DNA of 62,416 nucleotides from Planctomycetota bacterium. Its GTDB lineage: Bacteria > Planctomycetota > UBA1135 > GCA-002686595. The position numbers were made by a program, and so were the translations under genes. Position 1 is the stretch's first letter. Every line of letters starts with the position of its first letter. Below, in pieces: positions 1-7,852 of the stretch. A model generated the notes under the pieces. It did no database searches. It was not told the DNA's origin and saw only the letters and a list, made by a program, of their open reading frames with translations. The DNA lies in the NCBI GenBank assembly GCA_030746555.1, contig JASLMK010000095.1, forward strand, positions 1 to 62,416. Direction: 5' to 3'.

Positions 1-170
1 CTTCGCAACCGGCCGTCTTCGACGGCCTCTCGGCCCCTGGCGGCGCTTTATGAGAACCTGGCTTCCTCGACGACCCGTTCAGGGTCGCCTGCGTCGCCAG
101 AACCCGCAAAGCACCACCCCGAACCGAGTTGCTGTGTCTGGTGCACGTCTTCATGAATCATCCGAGCTAG
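1..170 (+). repeat. MITE-like structured repeat, copy A, left end cut by window start
   Basis: This is the right-hand part of an element found complete at 23622-23817 and again at 62274-62416. It lacks about the first 34 bases. Against copy B I count about 7 mismatches in about 158 aligned bases. The right end (ATGAATCATCCGAGCTAG) is the inverted complement of the left end seen in copy C, so the element has terminal inverted repeats. Internal stems are the hairpin GGCCGTC-TTC-GACGGCC, the pair CTGGCGGCGC / GCGTCGCCAG with one mismatch, and inside that CGACCC-GTTCA-GGGTCG. No convincing coding frame is present. The terminal CTAG lies 11 bases before the next gene. Confidence 0.9.
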
Positions 171-173
171 ACT
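168..173 (+). promoter_or_regulatory. Putative -10 box made partly by the end of repeat A
   Basis: TAGACT lies 8 bases before the ATG at 182. Its first three bases belong to the terminal CTAG of the repeat. There is no Shine-Dalgarno sequence before the start, so transcription from this box would give a leaderless or nearly leaderless mRNA. No good -35 hexamer is visible 16-18 bases upstream. This is inference from spacing. Confidence 0.35.
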
Positions 174-181
174 CGCGGGCG

Positions 182-2452
182 ATGGTGCCTAGAGCGCAGA
201 TCCCCGCCGCCGCGCTGCTCGCGCTCCTCGCTTGTTGCGGCGCGGAGTCGGGGGCGGGCGCCAGCCCCGCCGCCCTGGCCCGGGCCTTCGCCTGGAGCGA
301 CTCCCTGGAGGTCTTCCTGCCCCACGAAGGTGCAGCGCGACGGGCGCGGGACGCGGCGCGCCTGCTCTCTGCGCGCACCTCCCTCGAGGTCGCTTTCCCC
401 CAACGAGGCGATCGCGGTCGTTCCGATCGCCCGCGGGTGGTGGGGGGGCTCTTCGACGACCCGGCCGTGCTGGCCCTGCTCCGCCGGGTGGGAGCCGAGC
501 CGACCGCCGGGGGAGGCCTGAGCTTCTTGGGGATCGAGCTCGCACGCGAGGGCGAGGCCCTCGCCGCCTGCTTCGCCGATCCCGAGCGCGCCGGCCTGCC
601 CCTGACCGTCCTCGCCGCGGGCTCGCCGGAAGCGCTCGCGCACCTCGTCGACGACCTGCGCCCGACCGCCCGGCCCTCCGCCCGGGTCTGGCGCCGGGGC
701 CAGCCCTGTCTTGCCGTCGAGCTTGCGCTGGACGGAACACCGCGCCAGGAGACCCTGCGAGACATCGCCCGCGAGCGCTCCCGCGCCCTGCGCCGCGTGC
801 GCATCGCGGCTTCCGACGACGAGGTGCTGTTGAGCGCCGTGCCCGAGGTGGACTCGGAGCGCGCCGCGGAGTACGCCGCGGCCGTCACCGCAGCCCGCTC
901 GCGGGTCCGCGAATGGGTCGGCGCCGGTCCGCCCCTGCGGCCCTTTGCTGCGACCCTCGTCGGCGGCGCGGCCATCCAGCGCAACCTCGTCGGAGCCGTG
1001 GGCCTGTCCGTTCCCGACGGCCTCGTCCAGCGCGAGCTCGTGCTCCTGGCGAGCGGCGTCCCCCACGACGGCGGGCGCAGCGCGGCCCGCGCCGCCCTGC
1101 GCGCGCGCCTGGGAGAGCCGACGCGCGCCTGGGTTCTCGAGGGCGCCGCGATCGACGCAGCCGGCTCCTGGTGGGGCACGCCGCTCACCGACCTCGCGAC
1201 CGCGGCCGCGACCCTGGCCCTGGCGGAGATCGTCGATCCCGCCGCGATCGACCGCCACTCCCAGCACGCCCTGGCGCCGGCCCGCGGGCTGCTCTTCCGC
1301 TGCCTGCGCACCGCGCCGGGGGCGGGCGGGCTGCCGGCCCTCTGGGAAGCCGGAGAGCCGGCCCTCTCCGAGGCCGACTGGCGCGCGTGGCTTGCGGCTC
1401 TGGGCGAGGCCCCGCTCCCCGTCCGCCGCCCCGGCCCCGCCCCCCGCCGGCGCTACGCCGGCGGCGTCGCCTTCGACTCGGACGGGCGCCCCGGCGGCGG
1501 CCTGTGCGCACCGGGCCTCGACCTCGGCTTGGAGTCCGCCGCGCTCGTGGGCGCGGACGCGGTCTCGTTCACGAGCTTCTTCCACCAGCGTCCCCCCTCC
1601 CCGGTCTTCGCGGGCGACCGCAACCCCCAGGGTCTGCAGGCCGCCGAAGGGGACGCCGCCCTGGCCCTCGCCGTCGCCCGCGCCAGGGCGGCGGGGGCGC
1701 GCTCAGTCCTGTTGCAGCCGCACCTGTTGCTGTCCGAGAGCGCCGGGCACTCCGCCTGGCGCAAGCGCACCACGAGCGCCGACTGGGAGGAGTTCTTCGC
1801 GCACCTCAGGCGCGCCCTCGTGCACTACGCCCTGCTCGCCGAGCGCACCGGCTGCGACGTCTTGTGCGTCGGCACCGAGCTCTGGCCGGCGCACGGTGAC
1901 GGCGGCGGCGCGGAGCTCGCCGAGCTCAAGGAGGCCCGCTGGCGCGAGGTGATCGGCGCGGTGCGCGAGCACTTCCACGGCGCGCTGACCTACGCCGCGC
2001 GCTGGCCCGGCGAGGCCCGCCGGATTCCGTTCTGGGACGCGGTCGACCTGGTCGGCGTGACCCTCTACCCCGACCTCGAGGTGCCGCGGGACGCCGAACG
2101 GCTCGGGCGGATCCGCGGGCGGATCGCCCGCACCCTCGAGCAGGTTGGAGAGCTGGCCCTCGAGCAGGGCCGTGGGGCGCTGATCGTCGAGGTCGGGTTC
2201 CGCTCGACGACCGACGCTGCCCTGGAGCCCGAGCTCGCCACCGGTGGGCTCGACCTCGACGAGCAGGCGCTCTTGTGGGACGGCTTCGCGCGCGCCCGGG
2301 CCGCGGCCTGGGCGGCCGACGCACCCCTGGCGGGCTGCTTCGTCTGGTGCTGGCGCAGCGAGCTGCACCCCGGCGGGCGCCTCGACCGAGGCTTCACTCC
2401 CTGCGGCAAGCCGGCGCAGGCCCTCCTGCGGCCCATGTTTCGAGCGCCTTGA
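182..2452 (+). CDS. Lipoprotein with C-terminal GH113-like glycosidase barrel
   Basis: The predicted protein has 756 residues. The N-terminus is hydrophobic and ends in the lipobox LLAC near residues 17-20, so it is probably lipid-anchored outside the cytoplasm. Residues from about 423 to the end resemble a GH113-type (beta-mannanase-like) TIM barrel: VGTELW supplies a candidate acid/base Glu at about 566, FWDAVDLVGVTLYP is the typical barrel strand, and IVEVGFRS supplies a candidate nucleophile Glu at about 670. The first 400 residues after the signal are not recognised. ATG 182 was chosen because the frame upstream runs through the repeat. Substrate is unknown; the fold call is fairly secure, the exact family less so. 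Confidence 0.7.
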   Translation: MVPRAQIPAAALLALLACCGAESGAGASPAALARAFAWSDSLEVFLPHEGAARRARDAARLLSARTSLEVAFPQRGDRGRSDRPRVVGGLFDDPAVLALLRRVGAEPTAGGGLSFLGIELAREGEALAACFADPERAGLPLTVLAAGSPEALAHLVDDLRPTARPSARVWRRGQPCLAVELALDGTPRQETLRDIARERSRALRRVRIAASDDEVLLSAVPEVDSERAAEYAAAVTAARSRVREWVGAGPPLRPFAATLVGGAAIQRNLVGAVGLSVPDGLVQRELVLLASGVPHDGGRSAARAALRARLGEPTRAWVLEGAAIDAAGSWWGTPLTDLATAAATLALAEIVDPAAIDRHSQHALAPARGLLFRCLRTAPGAGGLPALWEAGEPALSEADWRAWLAALGEAPLPVRRPGPAPRRRYAGGVAFDSDGRPGGGLCAPGLDLGLESAALVGADAVSFTSFFHQRPPSPVFAGDRNPQGLQAAEGDAALALAVARARAAGARSVLLQPHLLLSESAGHSAWRKRTTSADWEEFFAHLRRALVHYALLAERTGCDVLCVGTELWPAHGDGGGAELAELKEARWREVIGAVREHFHGALTYAARWPGEARRIPFWDAVDLVGVTLYPDLEVPRDAERLGRIRGRIARTLEQVGELALEQGRGALIVEVGFRSTTDAALEPELATGGLDLDEQALLWDGFARARAAAWAADAPLAGCFVWCWRSELHPGGRLDRGFTPCGKPAQALLRPMFRAP

Positions 2453-2510
2453 GCGCCGCGGGCGAGAGGGGCCGTCGCGTTGGCTGCGCGCCGGGCGGTG
2501 GGGGGCGAGG

Positions 2511-4511
2511 GTGAGCGCGCCCGACCCGGCCTTCGAGTCCCCGGCGGTCCTCGCCGGCGTCGGCCCGGTGCGCGCCGAGCGTCTGGCGCAGGCGGGCCTG
2601 GAGACCGTGCGCGACCTGATGCTCCTGCTGCCGCGACGCCTGGAGACGCCGGGCGAACAGGTGAGCGTCGCCGAGGCCCTCGAGCGCGTCGGCTCTCGGG
2701 TCCGCGTGCGCGGCACGGTGGCGCGACCGCGCTTCTCGCGCTTCGGGCGACGCTCTACGGTGCGCTTCTCCCTCGAGGCGGAGGGCGCCGCCCTCGACGT
2801 GCTCTTCTTCAACCAGCCTTGGCAGCGCGATCACTTCTCCGCCGGGGAGGAGGTCACCCTCTCGGGAGATGTCGGCACGGGACGCCGCGGGCCGGCGCTC
2901 GTCTCGCCGCGTCGGGTCGATCCCTCGGCCGAGAGTGGGCGCGCCGGCAGACCCGTCTACGCGGGAGCCGAGGGGATCGGCTCGGACCTCATGGGGCGGC
3001 TGTGCCGGCAGGCTGTTGAGCGCGCCGCCGCCCGGCTGGAGGAGGCGCTCCCCGCCGCCGCCCTCGCGCGGCTGGCCCTGCCCTCCCTCCCCGAGGCGGT
3101 CGGCGCCCTGCACGCACCGCCCAGCGTCCCCGACTACGAGGCCGCGCGGCGCAGGGTCGTCCTCGAGTCCCTGCTGCCGATCCAGGCGCGGGTCCTCGCG
3201 CGCGCGGCCGGCTCCGAGGCAGGCGACGCCTTCGTGATCGGCGTGGACGAGGCGGCCGACGCAGAGCTGCGCGCTCGCTTGCCCTTCGTCCTGACCGCGG
3301 GACAGGGGCGCGTCGTCGCCGACCTGCGTGCCGACCTGGCGCGCGCGACGCCCATGCGCCGGCTCCTGCAGGGCGAGGTCGCCAGCGGCAAGACGATCCT
3401 GGGGGCCTACGCCTGCATGGCCGCCGCCGCCGCCGGCGCCCAGGCGGCCTTCCTCGCGCCGACCGAGCTCCTGGCCGAGCAGCACTTCGCCGGCCTGCGC
3501 GAACTCCTCGAAAGCGCGGGCGTGCGCACCGATCTGCTGTGCGGCTCGCTCCGCGCCCGCCGGCGGCGCGAGCTGCTCGAGCGCCTCGCCGCGGGGACGA
3601 TCGACGTGCTCTTCGGGACCCACGCCCTGTTCAGTCCCGACGTGCGCTACGCGCGCCTGGCCCTGGCGGTGATCGACGAGCAGCACCGTTTCGGCGTCGC
3701 CCAGCGCGCGCGGCTGATGGACAAGGGGCGCGACGTCCACGTGCTCCTGATGACCGCCACGCCGATCCCGCGCACCCTCGCCCTGACCCTCTACGGAGAC
3801 CTCTCGATCAGCACCCTGCGCGAGCTCCCCGCCGGCCGGCAGCGCGTGCGCACGCGCCGCTGGGGCAAGGCGGACGGCCCGCGTGCCGAGCGCCTGCTCA
3901 CCCAGCGCCTCGAGGCCGGCGAGCGCGTGTTCTGGGTCTCGCCGCGCATCGGTGACCGCGACTCCCCCGGCGCCGAGCGCGCCTTCGAGCGCCTGAAGCG
4001 CTCCTCCCTCGGCCGCTTCGGCGTCGAGCTCGTCCACGGCCGCCTGGGGGCCTCCGAGCGCGCGCGGCGCCTCGAGCGCTTCAAGGCCGGCCGCTCGCGC
4101 CTGTTGGTGGCCACGACCGTGATCGAGGTCGGCGTGGACGTGCCCGAGGCCGCCGTGATGGTCGTCGAGGACGCCGATCGTCTCGGCCTGGCCCAGCTCC
4201 ACCAACTGCGCGGGCGCGTCGGTCGGGGCGGAGGAGAGGCCTGGTGCCTCCTGCGCGGCTCCGACGCGGCGAGCGAGCGGTTGGAGCTCCTCGAGCGCTG
4301 CCACGACGGCTTCGAGCTGGCCGAGGAGGACCTGCGCCGCCGGGGAATGGGGGAGCTCAGCGGCCTGCGCCAGTCCGGCGCCGTGATGGAGGGGCTGGGC
4401 GCGGACCTCGACCTGCTCACGGCTGCGCGGGACCTGCTCTCAGACGAGCCCGCGCTCCTCGGCGCCTACGCATCCCCCCGACCCCCGACCGCGGCGGCCC
4501 ACGCGCCCTGA
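2511..4511 (+). CDS. recG: ATP-dependent DNA helicase RecG
   Basis: This is the branch-migrating helicase that remodels stalled forks and Holliday junctions in the cytoplasm. The 666-residue product has an N-terminal helix-hairpin-type segment (VLAGVGPVRAERLAQAG), an OB-fold wedge with FNQPW, motif I LLQGEVASGKT near residue 285, the DEQHRFG box near 388, MTATPIPRTLALT, and the C-terminal helicase half with TTVIEVGVDVP and QLRGRVGRG. Length is close to the usual 680-700. I chose GTG 2511, preceded by a G-rich GGGGGGCGAGG, because the frame upstream overlaps the previous gene. It starts 58 bases after the lipoprotein gene. Confidence 0.95.
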   Translation: MSAPDPAFESPAVLAGVGPVRAERLAQAGLETVRDLMLLLPRRLETPGEQVSVAEALERVGSRVRVRGTVARPRFSRFGRRSTVRFSLEAEGAALDVLFFNQPWQRDHFSAGEEVTLSGDVGTGRRGPALVSPRRVDPSAESGRAGRPVYAGAEGIGSDLMGRLCRQAVERAAARLEEALPAAALARLALPSLPEAVGALHAPPSVPDYEAARRRVVLESLLPIQARVLARAAGSEAGDAFVIGVDEAADAELRARLPFVLTAGQGRVVADLRADLARATPMRRLLQGEVASGKTILGAYACMAAAAAGAQAAFLAPTELLAEQHFAGLRELLESAGVRTDLLCGSLRARRRRELLERLAAGTIDVLFGTHALFSPDVRYARLALAVIDEQHRFGVAQRARLMDKGRDVHVLLMTATPIPRTLALTLYGDLSISTLRELPAGRQRVRTRRWGKADGPRAERLLTQRLEAGERVFWVSPRIGDRDSPGAERAFERLKRSSLGRFGVELVHGRLGASERARRLERFKAGRSRLLVATTVIEVGVDVPEAAVMVVEDADRLGLAQLHQLRGRVGRGGGEAWCLLRGSDAASERLELLERCHDGFELAEEDLRRRGMGELSGLRQSGAVMEGLGADLDLLTAARDLLSDEPALLGAYASPRPPTAAAHAP

Positions 4512-4553
4512 CGATCCCTGAGACCACCACCGCCCACAGACCACACCGCCGCC

Positions 4554-5273
4554 ATGGACCAGATCTTGACCTCCGAGAACCTGATCGCGCTTTGCACCCT
4601 GACCCTGCTGGAGATCGTCCTGGGGATCGACAACGTCGTGTTCCTCTCGATCCTCGCCTCCCGCCTGCCCGAGGAGCGCCGGGCCGCGGCGCGGCGCATC
4701 GGGCTGGCCCTGGCGATGTTGATGCGCATCGTCCTGCTCCTGGCCTTGAGCTGGGTGATGAAGCTCACGGCGCCGCTCTTCGTGGTCATCGGCCACGAGA
4801 TCTCGGGGCGCGACCTGATCCTGTTGACCGGCGGCCTGTTCCTGATCGGCAAGGCGACCTTCGAGATCCACCACAAGCTCGAGGGCGAGGGCCCCCACGC
4901 GACCGAGGGCGAGACCGCGACCTTCGGCTCGGTCCTCCTGCAGGTCATCATCCTCGACGCGATCTTCTCCCTCGACTCGGTCATCACCGCAGTCGGAATG
5001 GCCGACGCGCTGTGGGTGATGATCACGGCCGTCATCGCAGCGGTGGCGGTGATGATGATCTTCGCCGGCGCGATCGGCGAGTTCATCGAACGCCACCCCA
5101 CCATGAAGATGCTCGCCCTCGCGTTCTTGATCCTGATCGGCGTGATGCTGTTCGCCGAGGGCCTCGGCAAGCACATCGAGAAGGGCTACATCTACTTCGC
5201 GATGGCCTTCTCCCTCGTCGTGGAGATCCTGAACCTGCGCGTGCGGGCCAAGCGCGCCGCCCGCTCGACCTGA
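4554..5273 (+). CDS. TerC-family integral membrane protein
   Basis: The 239-residue protein is highly hydrophobic with about seven membrane segments. It carries the TerC family signature LLEIVLGIDNVVFLSIL near the N-terminus and a second acidic membrane motif, DAIFSLDSVITAVGM, in the middle. Members are inner-membrane proteins linked to tellurite resistance or to metal (Mn) efflux and metalation of exported proteins; the substrate cannot be read here. The gene starts 42 bases after recG. It ends only 3 bases before the convergent penicillin acylase gene, leaving no room for a separate terminator. Confidence 0.9.
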   Translation: MDQILTSENLIALCTLTLLEIVLGIDNVVFLSILASRLPEERRAAARRIGLALAMLMRIVLLLALSWVMKLTAPLFVVIGHEISGRDLILLTGGLFLIGKATFEIHHKLEGEGPHATEGETATFGSVLLQVIILDAIFSLDSVITAVGMADALWVMITAVIAAVAVMMIFAGAIGEFIERHPTMKMLALAFLILIGVMLFAEGLGKHIEKGYIYFAMAFSLVVEILNLRVRAKRAARST

Positions 5274-5276
5274 GCC

Positions 5277-7640
5277 CTACGGTCCCGGGCGCAGGACCAG
5301 GCGCGAGGCGCAGGCCGCCTCGACCCCGGCCTCGCTCCAGGCGAGGGGGACCGTCTCTCCGGCCAGGAAGCGGGGCAGCAGGTCGTCGTAGTGGGGGTCG
5401 CCGGGGTGGCCGCTCTGACCCATGGGGAGCACGAACCGCGAGTGGTCCGGATCGGCCAGGTCGAAGACCACGCGCACCGAAGCGCCCCACGCCGCCGGCA
5501 GCTCTTCGCCCCGCCAGTCCCCGCCGAAGGCCCGAATCGTCGTCCCCGAGCCGCCGACGGGGAAGGGCCCGCGGTCGAACCAGCCGCCGACGAGCGGGAC
5601 CGCGTCCAGGGGATGGGAGAGGGTGAGCCGGTGCAGGTCCCCGTAGCGCCACTCCTCGAGGTCCTCTCCCCAGCGCGCGACGCCGGCCCGCCAGGCGGAG
5701 GCCAGGGCCGAGGCGACGACGTCGGAGCGCGCCTCGCGGCGCGGAGTCCGCCGGTCGTCGAACCAGTCGGCTGCGCACTCACCGCGCAGCGCGGCGAGCA
5801 GGAACGGACGACGGTTGAGGGCCGGCAGGCGCGGCAGGCCGTGGGGCCCGAAGTCGTCCTCGGTGATCGCCTCGAGCAGGGCGCGCTCGGCCAGGGCGAA
5901 GAGGGCGGGCTCGCCGCGCTCGGCGGAGAACGTCCCGTCCCAGGCGGCGAGGGCCTCGTAGCAGCGGCGGGCGTCGCCCTCGAACGGGCCGCCCAAGGCC
6001 GCGAGCAGGTCGGCGGGGTACAGGGAGCGGGCATCGAGCTGCAGGTCCGCCGCGCCCTGGGCGGTCCAACCGTCCTCGGCGGCGATGCGCTGCCGGATGC
6101 GGTCACCGCGCTGGGCCGTGTCGAAGTAGTCGCTGTAGGGAGCGTCGTAGCCCGGCGGCCGCACGTCCTCGTTGGCGGTCACGAGGAAGTCGACGGCGGG
6201 CCGCAGGACGGTCGGGTTCGCGTCGTGGGGGAGCAAGCCGTCCCAGCCGACGCTGGACTGTGCCCCGAGGACCGGGAAGCGCCCGCTCATCCCCCGCCGA
6301 TCCGGGCGGCGGCCGACGACGGTGAACAGCAGGCCGCCGGCGCGGTCTGCGGCGACGAGGTTCATGGGCAGGAACGGGTGCAGCTCCATGGCCGCGAGGA
6401 CCTCGTCGACGTCGCGCGCGCGGGAGAGGCGAGCGAAGGCCCGCACCGGGTCGGCCGGCTCGTAGGCCGACCAGGCCAGGGAGCGGGCCGGGAGGCCGCG
6501 GCCGGGATCGGCGGGGAACAGCGGGCCGCGATCGGTGCGGGCGAGCTCGAGGGTCACCGGGTCTGCGCCGCGCACGTCCACCGTCACGCTCTCCCGTCCC
6601 AGCGCGACCCAGTCGGCGCCCCGACGTACGCGCTCGCCGTCGGGGTCGAGCTCCTCGACGAACAGGTCCACGTCGTCGAGGCGGGCGTTGGTGAACGACC
6701 AGGCGACGCTCGCGTTGTGGCCGATCATCACTCCGGGCGCGCCGGGCAGGGAGAGCCCGGCGACGGAGACCTCGGGGCTCTCCAGATGCACCGCGTACCA
6801 GGTCGGCGGGGCGGCGAGGGCGAGGTGGGGGTCGTTGGCGACCAGCGGGGCGCCGGTCGCCGTGCGACTCGCGCCGATCGCCCAGTTGTTGCTCCCGCCG
6901 CCTCCCTCGGACACGACCGGTGCCCCCCGCGGCACGGCGCCGCCCTCCGCGGGCGGACACGCCGCGCGCGCGAGGCCGACGAGCTCCTCGTCGACGACCA
7001 GGGGCGCGCCGGCGACGAGGTCGTCGAGTGCCGCCGGGCCCAGGGCTCCCAGCCAGCGGAAGCGATCCTCCTCGCAGACGCCGATCGTGAACGAGAGGCC
7101 CCGAGCGAGGAGCACGGGGATGCACAGGGAGTCGACCTTCGTCCAAGGCTCGGGCTCGAAGCGCAGGATGCGGAAGAGGGGCGGCAAGTCGTCGGACCTG
7201 GCGGCGATCCAGGCGTTGACGCCCTCGGCGTAGGCCTCGACGAGCGCCCGTGACGCGGGCTCCAGGGCCGCGGCGTGCTCGCTCGCCGCGTGACGCAGTC
7301 GGAATCTGCGCGCGTCGAGGTCCTTGGCGAGGCCGCCCTCGCCGACGACCTCCGCCAGGCGGCCCGACGCCCAGCGCCGCATCAGCTCCATCTGCTCGAA
7401 GCGATCGTTGGCGTGCAGCCAACCCAGAGCGCGGACGGCGTCGAGCTCGCTCCGCGCGCGGATGTGGGGGACTCCGTCGTGGTCGAATCGTACGGTGACC
7501 TCCGCGCGCAGCCCGGCCAGGCTCGCCGCGCCAAAACGGCGGGGGAGCCCCGAGGCGGAGACCCCGCTCCACCACCAGCCGATCGCGGCGCACCCCAGGA
7601 GGGCGGCCAGGAGCAGGAGCAGAGGCAGGCGTCGGCGCAT
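5277..7640 (-). CDS. Penicillin acylase family Ntn-hydrolase
   Basis: The family is made as an exported precursor that cuts itself into alpha and beta chains, exposing an N-terminal nucleophilic Ser, and hydrolyses amides such as beta-lactam side chains or acyl-homoserine lactones. The 787-residue precursor has an N-terminal signal or anchor with a possible lipobox LLGC at 14-17, an alpha-chain segment LGWLHANDRFEQMEL, and the processing site GGGGSNNWAIGA with candidate Ser250. Conserved beta-chain motifs PLVANDPHL, MIGHNASVAWSFTN and DVDLFVE follow. The true substrate is unknown. It is transcribed divergently from the HEAT-repeat gene and converges on the TerC gene. Confidence 0.9.
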   Translation of the reverse strand: MRRRLPLLLLLAALLGCAAIGWWWSGVSASGLPRRFGAASLAGLRAEVTVRFDHDGVPHIRARSELDAVRALGWLHANDRFEQMELMRRWASGRLAEVVGEGGLAKDLDARRFRLRHAASEHAAALEPASRALVEAYAEGVNAWIAARSDDLPPLFRILRFEPEPWTKVDSLCIPVLLARGLSFTIGVCEEDRFRWLGALGPAALDDLVAGAPLVVDEELVGLARAACPPAEGGAVPRGAPVVSEGGGGSNNWAIGASRTATGAPLVANDPHLALAAPPTWYAVHLESPEVSVAGLSLPGAPGVMIGHNASVAWSFTNARLDDVDLFVEELDPDGERVRRGADWVALGRESVTVDVRGADPVTLELARTDRGPLFPADPGRGLPARSLAWSAYEPADPVRAFARLSRARDVDEVLAAMELHPFLPMNLVAADRAGGLLFTVVGRRPDRRGMSGRFPVLGAQSSVGWDGLLPHDANPTVLRPAVDFLVTANEDVRPPGYDAPYSDYFDTAQRGDRIRQRIAAEDGWTAQGAADLQLDARSLYPADLLAALGGPFEGDARRCYEALAAWDGTFSAERGEPALFALAERALLEAITEDDFGPHGLPRLPALNRRPFLLAALRGECAADWFDDRRTPRREARSDVVASALASAWRAGVARWGEDLEEWRYGDLHRLTLSHPLDAVPLVGGWFDRGPFPVGGSGTTIRAFGGDWRGEELPAAWGASVRVVFDLADPDHSRFVLPMGQSGHPGDPHYDDLLPRFLAGETVPLAWSEAGVEAACASRLVLRPGP

Positions 7641-7690
7641 GGGGTGGTCGTGGTCGCTGGCGGGGGGAGATCGTCGGTTGGAGGTCGCCT

Positions 7691-7696
7691 AGCATA
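7691..7696 (-). promoter_or_regulatory. Putative -10 box for the penicillin acylase gene
   Basis: On the minus strand TATGCT lies about 50 bases before the ATG, inside the 212-base divergent region 7641-7852. A clear -35 is not visible. The same region carries a GTATCCT-like sequence on the plus strand near 7794 that could serve the HEAT-repeat gene, about 55 bases before its start. I see nothing else in this gap. Confidence 0.3.
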
Positions 7697-7852
7697 GGCG
7701 GAGCGGGCCGCGGAGGAACCGACGGGGAGCGCACCCTCGGATGGGATCGCGGGCGAAGGCGCCGCCGGGCGCGCAAGCCAGCGGGCGATTGCGTATCCTG
7801 GCGCCGGGCGTGGGGGTAGGCAGAACCACCGCTCCCCTCCACGGCTCCCACG

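Noticed and set aside
50..2452. Longer start (ATG at 50) for the GH113-like lipoprotein
   Set aside because: Bases 50-170 are repeat sequence shared with two other sites, and only the ATG at 182 gives a proper signal peptide.
2394..4304. Very long open frames antisense to recG, the HEAT gene, the Bat genes and others
   Set aside because: Stop codons are rare in such GC-rich DNA; these frames are Arg/Gly/Ala-rich, lack known domains and lie opposite clear genes.
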